Assembly (NCBI RefSeq): GCF_000482725.1
Contig: NZ_AXWP01000008.1
Coordinates: 265,868 to 329,867, forward strand
Reading direction: 5' to 3'
From: Psychromonas arctica DSM 14288
GTDB taxonomy: Bacteria > Pseudomonadota > Gammaproteobacteria > Enterobacterales > Psychromonadaceae
Length of the DNA: 64,000 nt
Below are positions 59,654 to 64,000 of this stretch, in pieces (within the stretch, counting starts at the first letter, position 1; each line of letters opens with the position of its first letter). A program made the position numbers and the translations under genes. The notes below the pieces were generated by a model. The model was not told the origin of the DNA, made no database searches, and saw only the letters and a program-made list of their open reading frames with translations.

Positions 59654-59818
59654 GGTTGCAATCTATACTTTTGTTGTGGGCAACCTTTGAAAGTGAGCAA
59701 ACAAGTATTTGTTAAAATTGATAGTACGGCAGTGTTAGATTTTGCCATCACTTGCAAAGCCTCGGGTGTTACCCATTTTCAATTATTAAATACTAGCGCT
59801 GAATATGCTGAATGTTGA
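59654..59818 (+). pseudogene. Fragment of an atypical SDR / NAD(P)-binding epimerase-like gene
   Basis: An open stretch (frame of GTG at 59693, open back to a stop at 59651-59653) reads FCCGQPLK...VFVKIDSTAVLDFAITCKASGVTHFQLLNTSAE. This resembles the middle of HTATIP2-like atypical SDRs (FCCLGTT..., VD..Y...A..CK..GV.HF.L.S). The nucleotide-binding start and the C-terminal half are missing, so it looks like a decayed gene. Family call from memory, moderate certainty. Confidence 0.45.
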
Positions 59819-59913
59819 ATGCTAAAACCACTAAGATACTTTTTTTGTTAAGGCGTGTATTAATAAAAGTTGTTTTGATAAGGCTTTTATAAAGATTAGA
59901 TAAAGTTAAGGGC

Positions 59914-59951
59914 AAATAAAAAAGCAGATAAAATTCACTTATTTTATCTGC
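59914..59951 (-). terminator. Terminator of the monooxygenase-like gene
   Basis: On the minus strand an 11-bp stem (59924-59934 with 59941-59951) with a 6-nt loop runs into TTTTTTT. It lies 33 bp after the stop. Confidence 0.85.
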
Positions 59952-59983
59952 CAAGGTTGGGAGTAGGTTTAAGCGATATAAAA

Positions 59984-60616
59984 TTAAAGCTCAGTAACAA
60001 AATTCATGTATTGCTCAATGTCGCCTATAACAGCTTGGTGCATTAACTTACCCGTTTCTAATACGTAAGGCTGATTGAAGTGGATATCCCACAGATCAGA
60101 TTCTTTACGCCAATGCTCATAAACCGCTAGCGTATCGTCTTGACCCTCAATGGTGTACAAATCAAAAAGGATATTGCCTTCTTCTTGGCTGCGAGTTTGC
60201 GTTATATGATGTTCAAATTGAGTGAGTAATCGCGCTCTATACTGCGGTTTTATTTTGAAAATAAAGAAAATAATACAAAGCTCGTCCTGTGCATGGGAAT
60301 ATTTAGGATTTTTCTCATATAGCGGTGCAGGCGTTGTTTCGTTTAAAGGCATCACTTCAGGTGCGCGATTACACATCATGGCTAATGCTTCAAGTAGTTG
60401 CTTGGTATAATCCTGTGCAGAATGGTGATCAACTGCTGCTTGGTTTTCAAAACGTTCGTAGGCAAAAAAGAGATTAGGGGTTTTTTTATCTTGATATAAA
60501 CGCATTTCAAGTAAACCAGCTTCATTTTTTGAGCCTTGTTTATCATTCTCAAGTAACACTTTAAATTGTTCAATGTATTCAGTTTTAATATCAAACTTAA
60601 CTATTTGTATAAGCAT
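59984..60616 (-). CDS. Two-domain ABM (antibiotic biosynthesis monooxygenase-like) protein
   Basis: 210 residues: two ferredoxin-like ABM domains in tandem, about 1-95 (EAGLLEMRLYQDKKTPNLFFAYERFENQAAVDHH) and about 112-205 (EEGNILFDLYTIEGQDDTLAVYEHWRKESDLWDIH). Such folds cover quinol monooxygenases, haem-degrading enzymes and others; no haem ligand can be assigned, so the reaction is unknown. Ribosome site gaggaa. Divergent from the gene at 60857, with two Fur-box-like sites in between. Confidence 0.75.
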   Translation of the reverse strand: MLIQIVKFDIKTEYIEQFKVLLENDKQGSKNEAGLLEMRLYQDKKTPNLFFAYERFENQAAVDHHSAQDYTKQLLEALAMMCNRAPEVMPLNETTPAPLYEKNPKYSHAQDELCIIFFIFKIKPQYRARLLTQFEHHITQTRSQEEGNILFDLYTIEGQDDTLAVYEHWRKESDLWDIHFNQPYVLETGKLMHQAVIGDIEQYMNFVTEL

Positions 60617-60763
60617 TGTGCATTCCTCTTCGCTGTAATATGTTGCGAATTATGCGCACTAGTAATGAATAGAGGAAGAGAGTAAACATCCAATTAATAT
60701 GGAATATATTATCCATAATCATGATGCTTCTATGTCGAGGTCATTAAAATTATATTTCATAAG

Positions 60764-60778
60764 TGATAATCAATATCA
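60764..60778. promoter_or_regulatory. Fur-box-like site 1
   Basis: tgataat-c-aatatca fits the Fur 7-1-7 pattern TGATAAT-n-ATTATCA with one mismatch. Located 79-93 bp before the gene at 60857 and about 150 bp before the divergent gene. Confidence 0.65.
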
Positions 60779-60806
60779 ATAAGGTTGTTTTATCTCTTTC
60801 TTTAGA

Positions 60807-60821
60807 TGATAATAAGTATCA
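60807..60821. promoter_or_regulatory. Fur-box-like site 2
   Basis: tgataat-a-agtatca, again one mismatch from the 7-1-7 pattern, 36-50 bp before the ATG at 60857. Two such sites 43 bp apart are unlikely by chance, even in AT-rich DNA. Confidence 0.65.
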
Positions 60822-60856
60822 CTTAAAAACTGGTTAATACTCAAGGAAGGCAAGTT

Positions 60857-61327
60857 ATGTTTAACTGGAAATATTTAACGAACAAAGTTACTGCTGCTGT
60901 TTTAAGATATGCGCGTGTTAAATCATCAGTAATAGTTCAGGCTGATACTGCTGTAAACCATAAAGAAATAGAGGTGGTGGCGTTAAAAAAGCCTAATAAT
61001 GTTAGTCAATATACTGATAAAAATGCCATCTCGTCAAATCAACGCGCATTAATACAGTTAAATCTATGTGATGTTATTAGTCCTGATATTGAAACGGCTA
61101 ATGAAGTGATTACGGCCGCTACCGATGAGTTTTTACATCAGGCGAATGTTTATAATGCTTCTGGAGAACTGGTTTTGGCTAACATTCAATATAAAAAAGC
61201 GATTGTCTTGTTACAAACGGTCCTGAGCAGCCACGATGTTAGTGAAAAATATTACGCACAGTTAATGCGTACTATTGGTCGCATTCGCTGTGAATGGGAG
61301 CTCTTTAACCATAATACTCAAACATAG
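60857..61327 (+). CDS. Unrecognised protein behind Fur-box-like sites
   Basis: 156 residues with a strong ribosome site (aaggaagg). No family recognised. The N-terminal part is basic and lacks a clear signal peptide or membrane helix (MFNWKYLTNKVTAAVLRYARVK). The middle is polar, and the C-terminal half (about 75-150) is helical with a TPR-like look (ASGELVLANIQYKKAIVLLQTVL, YYAQLMRTIGRIRCEWELF). It may be a partner-binding cytosolic protein induced by iron shortage. Single gene. The function is unknown. Confidence 0.7.
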   Translation: MFNWKYLTNKVTAAVLRYARVKSSVIVQADTAVNHKEIEVVALKKPNNVSQYTDKNAISSNQRALIQLNLCDVISPDIETANEVITAATDEFLHQANVYNASGELVLANIQYKKAIVLLQTVLSSHDVSEKYYAQLMRTIGRIRCEWELFNHNTQT

Positions 61328-61654
61328 GTTACAACTGAGTTATTACTCGTTTCAGGAGTGACAAAATTTATGTAATCTCTAGTAAAAAAGAGGGCGGTAT
61401 GACGATGATTATCTGTTTTTTTGATGCTTCCTTTATTGCAGGGAATAGGCGTGTATTTTGGCCATTAATGCCGAATAATGATCAATGCTGTAAATAGTTG
61501 ATCATAGTTATTGAGCAATTGTTATAATCCATGAATATTTGCACTCTTGATCTTTAATATGCATAAATCAACAAACCTTAGGGTGAACAGGTTTTAGATA
61601 TATAAACGAAGATCTAGCGGTTCAATATCAATACTTTAATATTAATCATTAGTA
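61328..61654. other. Intergenic region upstream of thiB
   Basis: 327 bp without a gene. It holds the inverted repeat and extended -10 promoter listed separately. I looked for a TPP riboswitch (CTGAGA and the conserved downstream element) and saw none. Confidence 0.5.
61478..61528 (+). promoter_or_regulatory. Extended -10 promoter with upstream inverted repeat
   Basis: tgttataat ends in a perfect TATAAT at 61523-61528 with the extended TGn. An 8-bp inverted repeat, atgatcaa at 61478-61485 and ttgatcat at 61498-61505, overlaps where the -35 would be (ttgatc, 19-bp spacing). A regulator bound there could activate or block. The leader to thiB would be about 120 nt. Confidence 0.45.
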
Positions 61655-62665
61655 ATGGATGACATAGTGAATAAGACTCTCAGCAATTTAATAACCTTAG
61701 CAACATTAATAGCAACGCCTGTTTTCGCTGCATCGCAGGAAAAATTAACCGTCTATACATACAGTTCGTTTGCTTCAGACTGGGGGCCAGGACCAAAAAT
61801 AGAAGCCGAATTTGAAAAATTCTGTGCATGCGACCTAGAGTTTATTGCGTTAGATGATGGTGTGTCAGTATTAAATCGCTTGCGTTTAGAAGGTAATAAT
61901 AGCGAAGCTGATATTCTATTAGGACTTGATAATAATTTAATGGCCAGCGCTAAAAAAACAGGGCTATTGAGTGAACATAATATTGATTTAAGTACGATTA
62001 AGATGTCCACTGATTGGCAAGATAAAACCTTTGTGCCTTTTGATTATGGTTATTTTGCATTTGTTTATAACAGTGAAAAATTAACTAACCCACCTAAGAG
62101 TTTAAAAGAATTGGTCGAACAACGTGACGACTTAAAAATCATCTATCAAGATCCTCGCACTTCAACTCCAGGGTTAGGCCTGATGCTTTGGATGAAATCT
62201 GTTTATGGTGACGAAGTCAATCAAGCTTGGAAGCAACTTGCTAAAAAAACGGTAACTGTAACCAAAGGTTGGTCTGAATCCTATAGCATGTTTCTAAAAG
62301 GAGAAGCCGATATGGTGTTGTCTTATACAACCTCTCCTGCTTATCATATGATTGCTGAAGGCAAAAATCAGTTCCAAGCTGCGAGTTTCACCGAAGGTCA
62401 TTACACTCAAACTGAAGTGGCGGCTGTGGTTAAAAGCAGCAAACATAAAAAATTGGCAAATGAATTCATGAGCTTTATCCTGAGTGATGCTTTTCAATCT
62501 AAAATCGCAACTGGTAATTGGATGTATCCGGTTACCGATGTGGCATTGCCAGAAGAGTTTAATCAACTCGTCTCACCGACTAAGTCATTGTCATTCTCAA
62601 GTGATGAAGTGGCAGCAAAACGCAAAGCATGGACAAAAGAGTGGTTGATCTCATTAACAGATTAA
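61655..62665 (+). CDS. thiB: Thiamine ABC transporter substrate-binding protein
   Basis: 336 residues from the ATG; a GTG at 61667 with an upstream ggatg gives a better signal peptide (NKTLSNLITLATLIATPVFA) and may be the real start. The mature part matches TbpA: LTVYTYSSFASDWGPGP, DGVSVLNRLRLEG, IYQDPRTSTPGLGLMLW, TKGWSESYSMFLKGEAD, TGNWMYPV. It binds thiamine and its phosphates in the periplasm. thiP follows after 7 bp. Related iron-binding proteins are excluded by these thiamine-type segments. Confidence 0.94.
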   Translation: MDDIVNKTLSNLITLATLIATPVFAASQEKLTVYTYSSFASDWGPGPKIEAEFEKFCACDLEFIALDDGVSVLNRLRLEGNNSEADILLGLDNNLMASAKKTGLLSEHNIDLSTIKMSTDWQDKTFVPFDYGYFAFVYNSEKLTNPPKSLKELVEQRDDLKIIYQDPRTSTPGLGLMLWMKSVYGDEVNQAWKQLAKKTVTVTKGWSESYSMFLKGEADMVLSYTTSPAYHMIAEGKNQFQAASFTEGHYTQTEVAAVVKSSKHKKLANEFMSFILSDAFQSKIATGNWMYPVTDVALPEEFNQLVSPTKSLSFSSDEVAAKRKAWTKEWLISLTD

Positions 62666-62672
62666 TCACTTA

Positions 62673-63935
62673 ATGCCACTTATTAACCCATTAACGGTAT
62701 TTGTCAGATTACTTAAACCTGTTCAAATTCCCGGACTTTTACTGTCCATTGGCATCTTTTTGTTTGTGCTAATGGCAGTCAATGCACTGTTTGCTTATTC
62801 TCCGGTTTTAGAGGTAACGGCTATTTGGTCTGATCCTTATTATCGGCACATTACAACATTTAGCTTTTATCAAGCTGCATTATCCACCCTATTAAGTGTT
62901 TTATTCGCGATCCCCATTAGCCATGCTTTGTTTAGGCGAGAGTTTAGGGGCAAAGCTTTATTACTCAAGTTATTTGCAACAACCTTAGTCTTACCGGTGC
63001 TGGTGGCTGTCTTTGGGTTGTTAGCTATTTATGGTAATAGTGGTGTGTTAGCGGGTATTTTTGAATATTTTGATAGCATATTACCTTTCTCAATTTTTGG
63101 ATTAAATGGCATTTTATTGGCCCATGTTTTTTTTAATCTGCCCTTTGCTTGTCGTCTATTTCTACAGGCATTAAATGCTATTCCAGATAAACAGCACCAA
63201 TTAGCTACGCATTTAGGAATGAAGCATTGGAATAAATTTCGATTTGTTGAATGGCCACAGATTGTTGCTCAATTGCCACATGCCGCAGGGCTTATCTTTA
63301 TGCTTTGTTTTAGCAGCTTTGCAACGGTAATGGCATTGGGTGGCGGGCCTAAATCAACCACTATAGAGCTGGCTATCTACCAAGCAATTAAATTTGATTT
63401 TGATTTGCAGACGGGGGCTTTACTTGCATTATGGCAAATTTGTATATGCGCAGTTTTAGCTGTTTTTATTCAAAAATTATCGCATTCATCATCCTTAACA
63501 GCCAATTATCAAGGGCCTAAAAATACCTTTTATCATGATTCATGGATTGCTAAATGTTGGGATTTTAGTTGGATTATTGTGATTTCCCTATTGGTAATTC
63601 CACCGTTGTTAATGGTGGTTATATCAGGGGTAAATACTCAGTTTTTTGTTGTCTTAACCGATATTAAATTTTGGTTGGCCTTTAAAAACTCATTGCTCAT
63701 TGCTTTTTTTGCAGCTCTTATTGCTGTGAGTTGTGCTTTTTTTATTTTGTTAGCGAGTCGGCAGTGGCGATTGATTGGACTTAATGGGTATGCTGATAAA
63801 ATTGAAATGTTAGCCACCATTATATTAGTCACCCCTGGTTTAGTGATTAGCACTGGGTTGTTTTTACTGTTAAGAGAAATCGGACATTTTTCTTCCCTAG
63901 CCCTATATATACCCGTGATCAATGAAGATGCTTGA
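62673..63935 (+). pseudogene. thiP: Thiamine ABC transporter permease ThiP, truncated at 3' end
   Basis: The frame gives 420 residues, against about 536 in E. coli ThiP. Sequence follows ThiP closely through the first permease half (LPVLVAVFGLLAIYG, LLAHVFFNLPFACRLFLQAL, HLGMKHW, GGGPKSTTIELAIYQ) and the start of the second (TPGLVISTGLFLLLREIG). It then ends in YIPVINEDA and a stop. The remaining helices and the second coupling loop are missing, and no other frame in the last 65 bp restores them. The likely junction is near 63917-63925. Either an inactivating insertion or deletion, or an assembly fault. Confidence 0.75.
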
Positions 63936-64000
63936 TTTTTAGCTTAATGAGGATCATGCTACCTCAATGCAAAAAATAAACCTCACTTCTGACCAAAAGC

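Noticed and set aside
61328..61654. TPP riboswitch before thiB
   Set aside because: The conserved CTGAGA and thi-box elements could not be found; only loosely similar words (cttagggtgaacagg) are present.
61655..63935. Iron(III) ABC transporter (FbpAB-like) reading, given nearby Fur-like sites
   Set aside because: The binding protein carries the thiamine-type segments (TKGWSES, YQDPRTSTPG, TGNWMYPV) and the permease matches ThiP; the Fur-like sites lie before a different gene.

Overview
The window is chromosomal DNA of an AT-rich marine gammaproteobacterium. The gene orders pdhR-aceE-aceF-lpd-acnB-yacL, lptC-lptA-lptB-rpoN-ptsN-rapZ-npr, mlaFEDCB-ibaG-murA, zapE-rplM-rpsI-(petABC)-sspA-sspB and lnt-ybeX-ybeY-ybeZ-miaB/ubiF are classic for the Vibrionales/Alteromonadales/Enterobacterales. 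Protein style, low GC and the petABC insertion before sspA suggest Psychromonas, Moritella or a near relative. This genus guess is inference. I see no tRNA, rRNA, CRISPR array, prophage or intact transposase.

Layout: 1-786 is non-coding with short repeats. 787-4278 is a tripartite tricarboxylate transporter (tctCBA) preceded by a GlcG/HbpS-like small gene. 4467-11507 is the pyruvate dehydrogenase locus, with two PdhR-type operators and an FNR-like box ahead of pdhR. 11978-17037 holds a long, divergent acnB, an unusual regulator (winged helix followed by a receiver-like domain) and yacL. 17173-24110 (minus strand) is kdsC-lptCAB-rpoN-ptsN-rapZ-npr-mgtE, covering LPS transport, sigma-54 and the nitrogen PTS. 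24472-28946 (plus strand) is the Mla phospholipid transport operon plus ibaG and murA, with a sigma-E-like promoter. 29147-34716 has degS, pyk, degQ and zapE. 35058-40588 has rplM-rpsI, ftnA, the cytochrome bc1 genes petABC, and sspAB.

41175-44470 (minus strand) is a three-gene operon: a periplasmic lipoprotein with a retropepsin-like domain, a membrane protein joining an inactive transglutaminase-like domain to a helix bundle, and a RimK-like ATP-grasp ligase. This is the most interesting poorly characterised system here. 44572-53030 has a MATE pump, the lnt-corC-ybeY-ybeZ-miaB cluster and divergent ubiF. 53141-54823 is malic enzyme.

55035-64000 is an accessory stretch: a LysR regulator, two DJ-1/PfpI proteins, a CPXCG protein, a LysE-type exporter ending in a heptanucleotide repeat, a guanidine-II riboswitch in front of sugE/gdx, a decayed SDR fragment, a two-domain monooxygenase-like gene, an unrecognised gene behind two Fur-box-like sites, and a thiB-thiP pair in which thiP is cut short near the window edge.

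All calls come from reading the sequence and remembered family features. No database search was run.
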